Positions 8,631 to 18,294 of a stretch of 64,000 nucleotides of DNA are shown in pieces. A program made the translations under genes and the position numbers. The notes beneath the pieces were generated by a model. The model did no database searches. It worked only from the letters and a program-made list of their open reading frames with translations, and had not been told where the DNA came from. Each line of letters starts with the position of its first letter. Position 1 is the stretch's first letter. The DNA is from Megamonas funiformis (GTDB lineage: Bacteria > Bacillota > Negativicutes > Selenomonadales > Selenomonadaceae). The stretch is from assembly GCF_010669225.1 (NCBI RefSeq), contig NZ_CP048627.1:744001-808000 (forward strand), written 5' to 3'.

Positions 8631-9491
8631 ATGGATTTATGGTTCAGTGAATTACATACACCGTATGTAAAGTTTTCTATTCAGATTGATAAACAACTTC
8701 ATTCTGAACAGACTGAGTTTCAGCGTATAGATATTTTTGAGTCTAAAGAATTTGGTCGCATGATGGTATTAGATGGCTATGTAATGCTAACTGAAAAAGA
8801 TGAATTCATTTATCATGAAATGATAGTGCATGTACCTATGGCAGTACATCCTAATCCAAAGAGAGTACTCATTATTGGCGGTGGCGATGGTGGTACTGCT
8901 CGTGAATTATTGCGTTATAAAAATGTAGAGTCAGTGGATTTAGTAGAAATTGATGAGCGTGTTGTGAATATTTCTCGTAAATACTTACCACAGACAGCTT
9001 GCAGTTTTGATGATGAACGTTTGCATTGTTATTTTGAAGATGGTTTGAAATTCATTCGCCATTGTAATAATGAATATGATTTAATCATCGTTGATTCTAC
9101 AGACCCATTTGGCCCTGGGGAAGGTTTATTCACTAAGGAATTTTATGGAAATTGCTATAAAGCATTAAAAGAAGATGGCATTATGGTAAATCAGCATGAA
9201 AGTCCATTTTATGATGAAGATGCTTTTGCTATGCAACGCGCACATCAACGTATTGTAAAATCTTTCCCTATAAGTAGAGTATATCAAGCGCATATCCCTA
9301 CTTATCCATCAGGTCATTGGTTATTTGGCTTTGCGTCCAAAAAGTATCACCCAGTTTTAGATTTTGATGCTAAAAGATGGAATGCTTTAGGTTTGAAAAC
9401 TCGCTATTATAATGCGAACTTACACAATGCATCATTTGCATTACCAAATTATGTGGAGGAATTAATGGAAGATGTTGAAAAAAAACATTGA
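8631..9491 (+). CDS. speE: Spermidine synthase (polyamine aminopropyltransferase)
   Basis: Transfers the aminopropyl group of decarboxylated SAM to putrescine or a related diamine. The 286-residue length is normal. The nucleotide-binding GGGDGGTARE motif is at about 83-92, and the catalytic aspartates Asp155 and Asp158 lie in IIVDSTDPFGP. It starts 8 bases after the decarboxylase stop, behind AAGGAG, and its 3' end overlaps speB by 20 bases, so translation is probably coupled. The exact amine acceptor cannot be read from the sequence. Confidence 0.95.
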   Translation: MDLWFSELHTPYVKFSIQIDKQLHSEQTEFQRIDIFESKEFGRMMVLDGYVMLTEKDEFIYHEMIVHVPMAVHPNPKRVLIIGGGDGGTARELLRYKNVESVDLVEIDERVVNISRKYLPQTACSFDDERLHCYFEDGLKFIRHCNNEYDLIIVDSTDPFGPGEGLFTKEFYGNCYKALKEDGIMVNQHESPFYDEDAFAMQRAHQRIVKSFPISRVYQAHIPTYPSGHWLFGFASKKYHPVLDFDAKRWNALGLKTRYYNANLHNASFALPNYVEELMEDVEKKH

Positions 9492-10341
9492 GACATTTTT
9501 AGGTTGTGATAGAGAATATGATGAAGCGAAAATAGTTTTATTTGGCGCACCATTTGACTCTACAACTTCATATAGACCAGGGACTCGTTTTGCTAGTCGT
9601 ACTATGAGAGCAGAGTCATATGGTCTTGAAACTTTTAGCCCATATCTTGATTTAGATTTAGAAGATGCCTATGTTTTTGATGGCGGAGATTTAGAACTTC
9701 CTTTTGGCAGTGTGGAAAATGCACTAAAAGATATTGAAGATTTTACACGTCAGATTGTAAATGATGGTAAAATTCCACTTATGATTGGTGGCGAACATTT
9801 AGTTACTTTAGGCAGTGTACGTGCTGTAGCCGAAAAATATGATGATTTGCATGTCATTCATTTTGATGCACATGCTGACCTTCGTGATGATTATTTAGGA
9901 GCTAAATTATCTCATGCTACAGTGCTTCATCGTGTATGGGATATCGTTGGCGATAATAAAATTTATCAATTTGGTATCAGAAGTGGTGAACGTGCTGAAT
10001 TTGCTTGGGGCAAAGAGCATGTACAGACTAGACGTTTTGATTTTGTAGGGTTAGAAGATGTTGTAGAAAAATTAAAAGGAAAATCTGTTTATTTTACAGT
10101 GGATTTAGATGTATTAGATGCAGCTGTATTCCCTGGAACTGGTACACCAGAAGCAGGTGGAGTATCTTTTGATGAACTTCGTCGTGCAATGAATTTAGTA
10201 GCTAATAAATGCAATGTAGTAGGCTGTGATATGGTAGAATTATCTCCACCATATGACCAAAGTGGTATCTCTACAGCTACTGCTTTAAAATTACTACGTG
10301 AATATTTATTGGCTTTAGATTATAATATAAATAATAAATAA
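9472..10341 (+). CDS. speB: Agmatinase (ureohydrolase family)
   Basis: Hydrolyses agmatine to putrescine and urea. This 289-residue arginase-superfamily protein has the full set of manganese ligands: His109 in GGEHLVTLG, Asp132/His134/Asp136 in HFDAHADLRD, and Asp211/Asp213 in TVDLDVLD. It overlaps the end of speE. Together with the decarboxylase two genes upstream it gives the arginine to agmatine to putrescine route. An N1-aminopropylagmatine ureohydrolase role is an alternative, because speE lies between the two. Confidence 0.92.
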   Translation: MLKKNIETFLGCDREYDEAKIVLFGAPFDSTTSYRPGTRFASRTMRAESYGLETFSPYLDLDLEDAYVFDGGDLELPFGSVENALKDIEDFTRQIVNDGKIPLMIGGEHLVTLGSVRAVAEKYDDLHVIHFDAHADLRDDYLGAKLSHATVLHRVWDIVGDNKIYQFGIRSGERAEFAWGKEHVQTRRFDFVGLEDVVEKLKGKSVYFTVDLDVLDAAVFPGTGTPEAGGVSFDELRRAMNLVANKCNVVGCDMVELSPPYDQSGISTATALKLLREYLLALDYNINNK

Positions 10342-10368
10342 ATTTTTATAAAAGGGGGAATTTGCCAA

Positions 10369-11568
10369 ATGGGTAAAGCTCTAATTATTGGTTGTGGTGG
10401 TGTAGCAAGTGTTACTATCCATAAATGTTGTCAAAATAGTGATGTATTCGAAGAAATCTGTATTGCTAGCCGTACAAAAAGCAAATGTGATGCTTTAAAA
10501 GAAAAATTAAGCGGTGGCAAAACAAAAATTACTACAGCTCAAGTAGATGCTGATGATGTAAATCAACTTATTAACTTAATCAATGAATTCAAACCAGATG
10601 TAGTAATCAACTTAGCTCTTCCATATCAAGATTTAACAATTATGGACGCTTGTCTTGCTACTAAAGTTCATTATGTGGATACTGCAAATTATGAACCATT
10701 AGATACTGCTAAATTTGAATATAAATGGCAGTGGGCTTATCGTGAACGCTTTGAAAAAGCTGGAATTACTGCACTTTTAGGCAGTGGTTTTGACCCAGGT
10801 GTAACAGGCGTATTCTCTGCTTATGCAATGAAACATCATTTTGATGAAATTAACTATATTGATATCTTGGATTGTAATGCAGGTGATCATGGATATCCAT
10901 TTGCTACAAACTTCAATCCTGAAATCAATATCCGTGAAGTTTCTGCTAATGGTAGCTACTGGGAAGATGGTAAATGGGTAGAAACTAAACCTATGGAAAT
11001 AAAACGCGTGTACAATTTCCCAGAAATTGGCGAAAAAGACATGTATTTACTTCACCATGAAGAACTTGAATCCTTAGGCTTAAATATTAAAGGTATTAAA
11101 CGTATTCGTTTCTTCATGACTTTTGGTCAGTCTTATTTAACTCATTTAAAATGTTTAGAAAATGTAGGTATGACTTCTATCGAACCTATCGAATTTGAAG
11201 GTCATAAAATCGTGCCACTTCAATTCTTAAAAGCTGTACTTCCAGATCCAGCTAGCCTTGGCCCTCGTACAGTAGGTAAAACAAATATCGGCTGTATCTT
11301 CCAAGGTAAAAAAGATGGCAAAGATAAAACATATTATTTATACAATGTTTGCGATCATCAAGAATGCTACAAAGAAGTTGGCTCTCAAGCAATCTCTTAT
11401 ACAACTGGTGTTCCAGCAATGATTGGTGCAATGCTCATCATGAACGGCACATGGAAAAAACCAGGCGTATATAATATTGAAGAATTTGATCCAGATCCAT
11501 TTATGGACGCTCTTAATAAATGGGGTCTTCCATGGAAAGAAAGCTTCAACCCTGATTTAGTAGAATAA
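10369..11568 (+). CDS. Saccharopine dehydrogenase family protein, probable carboxy(nor)spermidine dehydrogenase
   Basis: Expected to condense putrescine (or diaminopropane) with aspartate beta-semialdehyde and reduce the Schiff base with NADPH, giving carboxyspermidine (or carboxynorspermidine). The 399-residue protein starts with a Rossmann loop GCGGVAS (8-14) and has the family motifs LLGSGFDPG and DILDCNAGDHG. Assignment rests on the length, the family and the following nspC. Its ribosome binding site AAAGGGGG is strong. Codon use is richer in C-ending codons than in the speA and speE genes before it, suggesting high expression. Confidence 0.88.
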   Translation: MGKALIIGCGGVASVTIHKCCQNSDVFEEICIASRTKSKCDALKEKLSGGKTKITTAQVDADDVNQLINLINEFKPDVVINLALPYQDLTIMDACLATKVHYVDTANYEPLDTAKFEYKWQWAYRERFEKAGITALLGSGFDPGVTGVFSAYAMKHHFDEINYIDILDCNAGDHGYPFATNFNPEINIREVSANGSYWEDGKWVETKPMEIKRVYNFPEIGEKDMYLLHHEELESLGLNIKGIKRIRFFMTFGQSYLTHLKCLENVGMTSIEPIEFEGHKIVPLQFLKAVLPDPASLGPRTVGKTNIGCIFQGKKDGKDKTYYLYNVCDHQECYKEVGSQAISYTTGVPAMIGAMLIMNGTWKKPGVYNIEEFDPDPFMDALNKWGLPWKESFNPDLVE

Positions 11569-11584
11569 AATATATTTTTAATAA

Positions 11585-11621
11585 AAATAAGACAGTATGC
11601 CGTTGGTGTACTGTCTTATTT
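11585..11621 (+). terminator. Hairpin between the dehydrogenase gene and nspC
   Basis: A 12 bp stem (AATAAGACAGTA and its complement) has an 11-base loop but only a short T-rich tail, TTATTTAAAT. It may be a partial terminator or an mRNA 3' stabiliser that lowers nspC relative to the upstream genes. Confidence 0.55.
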
Positions 11622-11690
11622 AAATAAATTGAGATTTTGATTTAGAATATTATAGTATTTAATTAAAAATAATTTTAAGGAAGTGATTTA

Positions 11691-12833
11691 GTGAAATTAG
11701 AAGAAAAATTACAAAATGTAGCAACTTCTAGTTATGTTATGGACGAGAAAAAACTTCGTGAAAATCTTGAAGTTTTAAAAATGGTACAAGATAAAACAGG
11801 TTGTCATATTTTACTTGCACAAAAAGCTTTTTCTATGTTTTATTTTTATCCTATGATTGGCAAATATCTAAAAGGTGCTACAGCAAGTGGTATTTTTGAA
11901 GCTAAATTAGCTCATGAATTCATGAAGGATAAAGAAAATCATATATTTTCTCCAGCATATAAAGAAAAAGATTTTGCTGAAATCGTGGAGATTTGCGACC
12001 ATATAATTTTTAATTCTTTTAATCAATGGGAAAAATATAAAGATATAGCTTTAGCTAAAGGCAAGGAATGTGGTATTCGCATTAATCCAGAATGTTCTAC
12101 ACAAGAAGGACATGATATTTATGACCCATGTGCTAAAGGTTCTCGCTTAGGTGTTACACTTGATAATTTTGAACCAGAAAAGTTAGAAGGATTGAAAGGA
12201 CTTCATTTCCATACACTTTGCGAACAAAACTCTGATGATTTAAAAACTACATTAGATGCTATTGAAGCAAAATTTGGCAAATATTTATATGATTTAAAAT
12301 GGCTCAATTTTGGTGGTGGTCATCATATCACTCGTGAAGATTATGATATTGAGCTTTTAATAAATTGCATTAATCATATGAAAGAAAAATATGATTTAGA
12401 AATTTATTTAGAGCCTGGTGAAGCTGTGGCATTAAATGCAGGTTATTTAGTCAGTGAAGTCTTAGAGCTTATTCACAATGACATAGATATTGCAATTTTA
12501 GATACTTCTGCTGCTTGTCATATGCCTGATGTATTGGAAATGCCATATAGACCAAATGTAATTAATTCAGGAAAACCAAATGAAAAAGCATATACTTACC
12601 GTTTTGGTGGCCCTACTTGTCTTGCAGGTGATATCATAGGGGAATATTCTTTTGATAAACCTTTAAAAGTTGGCGATAAAATTATCTTCTGCGATATGGC
12701 TATTTATTCCATGGTAAAAAATAATACATTCAATGGTATGCCACTTCCAGATATTGCCGTTTTACATGAAGATGATACTATTGAAGTAGTAAAATCTTTT
12801 GGCTATGAAGATTTTAAAATGAGATTGTCTTAA
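11691..12833 (+). CDS. nspC: Carboxynorspermidine / carboxyspermidine decarboxylase
   Basis: PLP enzyme of the alanine-racemase fold that decarboxylates carboxyspermidine to spermidine (or the nor-form to norspermidine). At 380 residues it matches the family length. The Schiff-base lysine is Lys45 in LAQKAFSMF. Other landmarks are the glycine-rich LNFGGGHH, EPGEAVALNAGY, and a Cys-containing loop in FGGPTCLAGD. The start is GTG with AAGGAAG 7 bases upstream. It ends the polyamine cluster before a strong terminator. Confidence 0.92.
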   Translation: MKLEEKLQNVATSSYVMDEKKLRENLEVLKMVQDKTGCHILLAQKAFSMFYFYPMIGKYLKGATASGIFEAKLAHEFMKDKENHIFSPAYKEKDFAEIVEICDHIIFNSFNQWEKYKDIALAKGKECGIRINPECSTQEGHDIYDPCAKGSRLGVTLDNFEPEKLEGLKGLHFHTLCEQNSDDLKTTLDAIEAKFGKYLYDLKWLNFGGGHHITREDYDIELLINCINHMKEKYDLEIYLEPGEAVALNAGYLVSEVLELIHNDIDIAILDTSAACHMPDVLEMPYRPNVINSGKPNEKAYTYRFGGPTCLAGDIIGEYSFDKPLKVGDKIIFCDMAIYSMVKNNTFNGMPLPDIAVLHEDDTIEVVKSFGYEDFKMRLS

Positions 12834-12875
12834 ATTATTAATCATAAATTTAGTTATATCTTATGATATTTAATG

Positions 12876-12927
12876 AAATAAAGATTATTTAAGTTGATTT
12901 ATTTGGCTTAAATAATCTTTATTTTTG
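12876..12927 (+). terminator. Terminator of the polyamine cluster
   Basis: An 18 bp perfect stem (12876-12893 with 12907-12924) is followed by TTTTTGTTT. Confidence 0.9.
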
Positions 12928-13031
12928 TTTGATTTATAGTCTAATATGGCAGTTAATTTGGCAACAATATTTTATAAACATGGCTTTTGCGGTATAATAT
13001 CTTTATATTATTTGAATAAGGGAGGGTTATT

Positions 13032-14282
13032 ATGTCGAAAAAAACACAGGCTACATTGGTTTTAGTCATCATGTTTTTGGGATTTATTGCTACATATAAA
13101 TTAGATTCTTTTTGGGGCTTGTTGCTAAATCATGGATTTTTGGCTGCCTTAATCGGTGGTCTAGCGGATTGGTTTGCAGTTACAGCTCTATTTAGAAAAC
13201 CACTGGGCTTTATCTCTTATCGTACGGAAATATTACCTCGTAATCGTGAACGCATCATGGACGAGATAGTAAAATTTATCGGTAGAGATTTATTAAATCC
13301 AGAATACATCATTAATAATATTAAAAATTATAATATGGCAATGATGGTAGTAGAGTACGCTCAAAAAGGTGGTAAAGAAAAAGCCAAAGTAGCATTAAAA
13401 GAATTAGTTATGCAGGTGATTAATTCACTTGATACGAGAAAAGTAGGTTATTCATTGGCAAGCGCCTTGAAGAGTCGTCGTAAGAATTTTAATATAGCAA
13501 GGATTATTATTCAATTTTTACTAGATTTTATCAAGACACCAGCAGGGGATAAATGCATAGACTATATTATAAAAATGGTCAGAGCTACAGTGCCTGAATT
13601 GTTGGTAAAGGATTTCATGCATAAACTAATTGACGATAATGTAAGCATTATCAAAGAAAAATATATAAAAGATAGTCAAAAACGTAGTTTTATGTTTGAA
13701 ATGATGGATTTATCTAGTGAAAATTTGACACAGAAGTTAAATAAAAAATTGGATGAATATACTAATTTATTACTTGATTATGATAGTAAAGAACGTGAAC
13801 ATTTAAAAACTTTACTTGCAGAAAAAATAGAAATTCTAGGTAGTAGAAATGGCTATAAGCAAAAAGTTGCTCAATTAGAACATTACTTTTTCGTGAAGAA
13901 TTTTGATTTTAGCGATAATTTAGTGTCTTTAATCGATAATTTCTGCCAAAATAGCGAAAATAGAGAACAATTATGGAAGCAAATTGAAGATTATATAGAT
14001 AATCTTATTGCTAAATTGGCTGTAGATAATGAAATGCAGGCTAAATTAAATAAGTTTTTCATTAATACAATAACGAAGATAATTCAAAATAATTCACAAT
14101 GGGGCTTAGATTATATCAAAGATGAATTGATGAAGTATTCACAGCAAGAATTTGTCGATTTAGTAGAAAAACGTGTTGGTGATGACCTTCAAATGATACG
14201 TATAAACGGTTCTGTAGTTGGTGCTATTGCCGGTATGGGATTATATGTAATATCCTTTGTTGTGGAAAGGATGTGCGGATAA
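13032..14282 (+). CDS. DUF445 family membrane-anchored protein, copy 1
   Basis: 416 residues. It has an N-terminal transmembrane helix (about 7-22), then the family signature GGLADWFAVTALFRKPLGF (42-60), a long charged helical middle part, and a C-terminal hydrophobic helix around 395-412 (NGSVVGAIAGMGLY). Both ends therefore probably sit in the inner membrane. DUF445 has no assigned reaction. GGGAGGG precedes the ATG. The next gene is a paralog with the same layout. Confidence 0.8.
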   Translation: MSKKTQATLVLVIMFLGFIATYKLDSFWGLLLNHGFLAALIGGLADWFAVTALFRKPLGFISYRTEILPRNRERIMDEIVKFIGRDLLNPEYIINNIKNYNMAMMVVEYAQKGGKEKAKVALKELVMQVINSLDTRKVGYSLASALKSRRKNFNIARIIIQFLLDFIKTPAGDKCIDYIIKMVRATVPELLVKDFMHKLIDDNVSIIKEKYIKDSQKRSFMFEMMDLSSENLTQKLNKKLDEYTNLLLDYDSKEREHLKTLLAEKIEILGSRNGYKQKVAQLEHYFFVKNFDFSDNLVSLIDNFCQNSENREQLWKQIEDYIDNLIAKLAVDNEMQAKLNKFFINTITKIIQNNSQWGLDYIKDELMKYSQQEFVDLVEKRVGDDLQMIRINGSVVGAIAGMGLYVISFVVERMCG

Positions 14283-15553
14283 TGGATAGATTTAATAGAG
14301 CAGATAAAACATTATGTGTATTATTTGTTTGTTTTTTAGTAGTTTTAGCTTTAAGAACTTTATATCCACAATATATTATTTTTGAATTATTATTATTTTG
14401 CAGTGAAGCAAGTTTAGTTGGTGGTATTGCGGACTGGTTTGCAGTTACAGCTTTATTTAAAAAGCCACTAGGGTTTCCTTTTCATACAGCTATATTGCCA
14501 AGCCGTAGAGATGCTTTTATAAATTCTTGCGTGAGAATGTTGCAGACAGAATTTTTATCTAAGCGCAAAATTTATAGACGTATATGCAATGCTGATTTAT
14601 TATCATGGGGTTTAAATTGGGCTAAAAATCCTGATAATAAAAAATATATATTAAATGAAGTTATGCAGTTTTTAGTGAAAAAAATCGCTGAAATAGATAC
14701 TGCTAAAGTAGCACAAAAAAACAGTGAAAAAATAGCTCAGCTTATTTTAAAAGAGTCTATGGGTGATTTATCGCATAATTTAATGGGCGTATTGCTCAAA
14801 AGTGAAAATAGTCAGCTCGCTGTAGATAAAGGTATAAATTTCTTGAAAGGATATTTTTCAGGAAGAGAAGGAAAAGCAAGAATAGATGCTTTTCTTGAAA
14901 ATTATCAAAAACAGTATGAAAGTGGTCTAGGCGGTCTGATGTTATCTTTGGCTTTAGCGACAAATACTTTAGACCCAGATGAATTGTCTTTGATAATTCA
15001 TGAACGTATTTTAGATTTATTAGATGATGTCAGCGATAAAGATGGCGAATTATATGCAAATCTCATAAATTTATATGAAGAAGCTTTGATGAATATTCGC
15101 GATGATGAAAATTGGGTTGATAGCTTAAATACTTTGCGTGATAGTTTTGTGGAAATGGGTATTGTGGAAAAAATTCTACAAAATTCTTTGCGCAATTTTT
15201 GTGAATATCTATTAGCTAATAATAATAGAGAGAATAAGCTTTATCAGACGATAGAACAGATTTTAAGTGAAGAAATAGATAGATGTATTGAAAAATTAAA
15301 TACAAATAATGAATTTAAATCAAAAATAAATCGTTTTGTATTAGATGTTGTTCATCGTAGTGCTTTAAAAGGTGAAGATGTAATCTTAGAATTAGCACGT
15401 AAATTTTTAGAAGGATTAACAGATAAGCAATTAAATGAGTTAGTATACGATAAAGTCGAAACAGATATGATATGGATACGTTTAAACGGCTCTATCGTTG
15501 GCGGTATCATAGGCTTTTTTGCTTTTTGGTTATTGCAATTAGTGAACAAATAG
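14282..15553 (+). CDS. DUF445 family membrane-anchored protein, copy 2
   Basis: 423 residues from ATG 14282, which overlaps the stop of copy 1 as TAATG. A longer start at GTG 14273 would sit on top of the GGAAAGG site, so I prefer 14282. It repeats the signature GGIADWFAVTALFKKPLGF near the N-terminus and the closing NGSIVGGIIGFFAFWLL helix. The middle parts of the two copies are clearly diverged, so this is an old duplication. Function unknown; the tight coupling suggests the two act together. Confidence 0.8.
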   Translation: MDRFNRADKTLCVLFVCFLVVLALRTLYPQYIIFELLLFCSEASLVGGIADWFAVTALFKKPLGFPFHTAILPSRRDAFINSCVRMLQTEFLSKRKIYRRICNADLLSWGLNWAKNPDNKKYILNEVMQFLVKKIAEIDTAKVAQKNSEKIAQLILKESMGDLSHNLMGVLLKSENSQLAVDKGINFLKGYFSGREGKARIDAFLENYQKQYESGLGGLMLSLALATNTLDPDELSLIIHERILDLLDDVSDKDGELYANLINLYEEALMNIRDDENWVDSLNTLRDSFVEMGIVEKILQNSLRNFCEYLLANNNRENKLYQTIEQILSEEIDRCIEKLNTNNEFKSKINRFVLDVVHRSALKGEDVILELARKFLEGLTDKQLNELVYDKVETDMIWIRLNGSIVGGIIGFFAFWLLQLVNK

Positions 15554-15565
15554 GAGGAATTAATT

Positions 15566-16924
15566 TTGCAACAGGCAGAAATTCCCAAGAGTATTAATAA
15601 TTGGCTATTGATGTTAAGTCCTTATCAAGTTTTAGTTTTTTCTTTTTTAGGCTTAATATTAGTAGGTGCATTTTTATTGATGTTACCTATAGCATCTAAT
15701 GATGGTAGCAGTCTATCATTTATAGATGCTTTATTTACTGCAACATCAGCTGTATGTGTTACTGGTTTAATTGTGGTGGATACTGGTCAATATTTTTCTA
15801 CATTTGGGCAATTAGTAATTATTATGTTGATTCAAATTGGCGGTTTTGGTGTAATGACAATGACGACAGTATTTGCCTTGATTTTAGGAAAGCGTATTCA
15901 GCTTAGAAGTAGGTTAATAGCTCAAGAATCATTGAACAGGTTGACTGTTGGGGGCGTTGTAAAATTAATTAAATTATTGGTAAAGACCACTTTATGTATT
16001 GAATTTATAGGTGGCGTACTGCTATCTTTTCGCCTATATCCTGATTATGGATTACATGGGATATATATGGCGTTTTGGCATTCTATATCAGCGTTTTGTA
16101 ATGCTGGTTTTGATATTTTTGGCGGTACTAATATTTTTAAATATAATACTGACCCTTTATTTTGTTTAGTTATCGCTTTTTTGATTATATTAGGCGGTAT
16201 TGGTTATGGTGTAACGGTAGAACTTTACCAAAAACATAATTGGAAGATGTTTTCTTTGCATGCTAAAGTTGCTTTATTGACAACTTTGATTTTATTGGTA
16301 ATTGGTACAATAGTATTGTTCTTTTTAGAATATAATAATGAAAATACGATTGGTAATTGGGATTGGTGGCATAAGTTAATAGGGACTTTCTTTTTATCTA
16401 CAACTTCACGTACAGCAGGATATACTTTGATGGATACAGGAGCATTACATGAAGCTTCATTATTTTTTATCATCATATTGATGTTCTTAGGGGCATCTCC
16501 TGGTTCTACTGGTGGTGGGATAAAAACTACAACTTTTGCGATAATTTTTGCGACAGTTACCTCTATCATTCGTGGCAATGAAGAAGTTACATTGTTTAAA
16601 AGACGTATTGAACATGATTTGATTGTAAAATCTTTGGCTATTTTTTATATAGCAGCAGCTTTAGTAGTTTTAGGAACAATGTTTTTATGTTTAACAGAAG
16701 ATTTTCCATTTATAAAAATATTATTTGAAGTTACATCGGCATTGGCTACTGTAGGTTTATCCACAGGGATTACTTCTAGTTTGACTGTTTATGGTAAGTC
16801 CATATTGGTTTTAATAATGTTTATTGGTCGTCTAGGCGTACTTACATTTTTGATGGCTATTGCTATGCGCAATCGAAAAACAGCTAAAATAGGATATCCT
16901 TCAGAGCGTATTGGGGTAGGTTGA
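15566..16924 (+). CDS. KtrB/TrkH family potassium uptake channel subunit, copy 1
   Basis: Inner-membrane K+ translocating subunit of the Trk/Ktr superfamily, 452 residues with about ten hydrophobic segments. The four pore-loop motifs can be seen in order: TATSAVCVTGL, SAFCNAGFD, TTSRTAGYT and TSALATVGLSTG, each with its selectivity glycine. A TTG start is supported by TAGGAGG 8 bases upstream. It needs a KtrA/TrkA regulatory RCK subunit, which is not in the window. It follows the DUF445 pair by 12 bases. Confidence 0.88.
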   Translation: MQQAEIPKSINNWLLMLSPYQVLVFSFLGLILVGAFLLMLPIASNDGSSLSFIDALFTATSAVCVTGLIVVDTGQYFSTFGQLVIIMLIQIGGFGVMTMTTVFALILGKRIQLRSRLIAQESLNRLTVGGVVKLIKLLVKTTLCIEFIGGVLLSFRLYPDYGLHGIYMAFWHSISAFCNAGFDIFGGTNIFKYNTDPLFCLVIAFLIILGGIGYGVTVELYQKHNWKMFSLHAKVALLTTLILLVIGTIVLFFLEYNNENTIGNWDWWHKLIGTFFLSTTSRTAGYTLMDTGALHEASLFFIIILMFLGASPGSTGGGIKTTTFAIIFATVTSIIRGNEEVTLFKRRIEHDLIVKSLAIFYIAAALVVLGTMFLCLTEDFPFIKILFEVTSALATVGLSTGITSSLTVYGKSILVLIMFIGRLGVLTFLMAIAMRNRKTAKIGYPSERIGVG

Positions 16925-16949
16925 TTAATAAGTTTTAGGTTTAGATAAA

Positions 16950-18281
16950 ATGATGAAATATATTAGAAAATTAAATCCATATCAGATTGTTTTATGTAGT
17001 TATGGAATAATAATATTGACTGGTACTATGTTGTTGATGTTGCCGATTACAGTGGTAGATATCGAGCCTTTGAGCTTTGTCGATGCATTATTTATGTCAG
17101 CGTCAGCAGTATGTGTATCGGGTGTTTCCATATTTAGTTTAGGTGATAATTTTTCTGTATTTGGGCAAATAATAATTATTATTTTGGTGCAAATTGGAGC
17201 TTTAGGAATTATGACTATCACTACTATTTTGGCAGTGGTGATGGGTAAACGCATTCAACTTCGAGATAGATTATTAATTCAAGAGTCATTGCAAAGATGG
17301 TCAGTGGCTGGAGTAGTGCGACTTGTAATCAGTATTGTGAAAATGACTGTTGCTTTTGAATTTATAGGTGGAGTTATTTTAACAATTATTTTCTGTCAAG
17401 ATTATAGTGTAGGCACAGCTATTTATTTTGGTTTTTGGCATTCTGTATCGGCTTTTTGTAATGCAGGTTTTGATATTTTAGGTGGAAGTAATTTTGCAGA
17501 TTATATTTTTCACCCATTTTTCAATCTAATATTATTGATAGAAGTTATTTGTGGCGGATTGGGTTTTGCTGTTTTATTAGATATCTATCAAAAGCGCAAA
17601 TGGCAAAAATTGAGTATTAATAGTAAGCTTGTACTTGTTACTACTGGTTTTTTAATTCTTATCGGCAGTGTATTTATTTTTATTTTGGAATATGGAAATC
17701 AAAATACTTTAGGCGATTTAGGTTTATTTGATAAAGTGATGGTAAGTACATTCATGGCTTCGATGGCTAGAACATCAGGATTTTCAATGCTCGATATAGG
17801 CTCATTGACAGAACCTAGTTTATTGTTGATTATGTTTTTGATGTTTATTGGCGGTTCGCCAGCTTCAACAGGTGGCGGTATTAAAACTACTACTATAGCT
17901 GTTATCTTTGCAGCAATTTGGTCGCTCATTCGCGGTCGTGAAGATGTTGTTATCTTTGAGCGTACTGTACCACCGATTGTCATTTTCCGTGCAATGAGTA
18001 TTTTCTTTGTCAGTGCGATTGTCGTATTTTTGATGTCAATGTTTTTATGTTTGACAGAAGATATTGCTTTGTCTAAAATCTTATTTGAGTCTGTATCTAT
18101 GTTCGCTACTGTAGGTCTGCCTACAGGTACGATAAATGAAATGGATGCTTCTAGTAGAATTGTAATTATTTTTGTAATGTTGATGGGACGAATTGGTATT
18201 ATTTCTTTTGCGATGGCACTTGTTATTCGTAAGAAGAAAAATAAAATTCGCTATCCTGAAGATAAATTTATTATTGGTTAA
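16950..18281 (+). CDS. KtrB/TrkH family potassium uptake channel subunit, copy 2
   Basis: 443 residues, paralogous to the gene before it along the whole length. The four pore motifs are SASAVCVSGV, SAFCNAGFD, ASMARTSGFS and VSMFATVGLPTG. The selectivity glycines are kept in all four, so it is probably an active channel. No good ribosome binding site precedes ATG 16950, and ATG 16953 is equally possible, so expression may depend on coupling to copy 1. No RCK subunit is nearby. Confidence 0.85.
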   Translation: MMKYIRKLNPYQIVLCSYGIIILTGTMLLMLPITVVDIEPLSFVDALFMSASAVCVSGVSIFSLGDNFSVFGQIIIIILVQIGALGIMTITTILAVVMGKRIQLRDRLLIQESLQRWSVAGVVRLVISIVKMTVAFEFIGGVILTIIFCQDYSVGTAIYFGFWHSVSAFCNAGFDILGGSNFADYIFHPFFNLILLIEVICGGLGFAVLLDIYQKRKWQKLSINSKLVLVTTGFLILIGSVFIFILEYGNQNTLGDLGLFDKVMVSTFMASMARTSGFSMLDIGSLTEPSLLLIMFLMFIGGSPASTGGGIKTTTIAVIFAAIWSLIRGREDVVIFERTVPPIVIFRAMSIFFVSAIVVFLMSMFLCLTEDIALSKILFESVSMFATVGLPTGTINEMDASSRIVIIFVMLMGRIGIISFAMALVIRKKKNKIRYPEDKFIIG

Positions 18282-18294
18282 GGAGAATTTTTGC

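Noticed and set aside
16225-16578. 117-codon minus-strand ORF inside the first KtrB gene
   Set aside because: Antisense shadow of a membrane protein gene, with no ribosome binding site. A similar shadow lies in the second copy.
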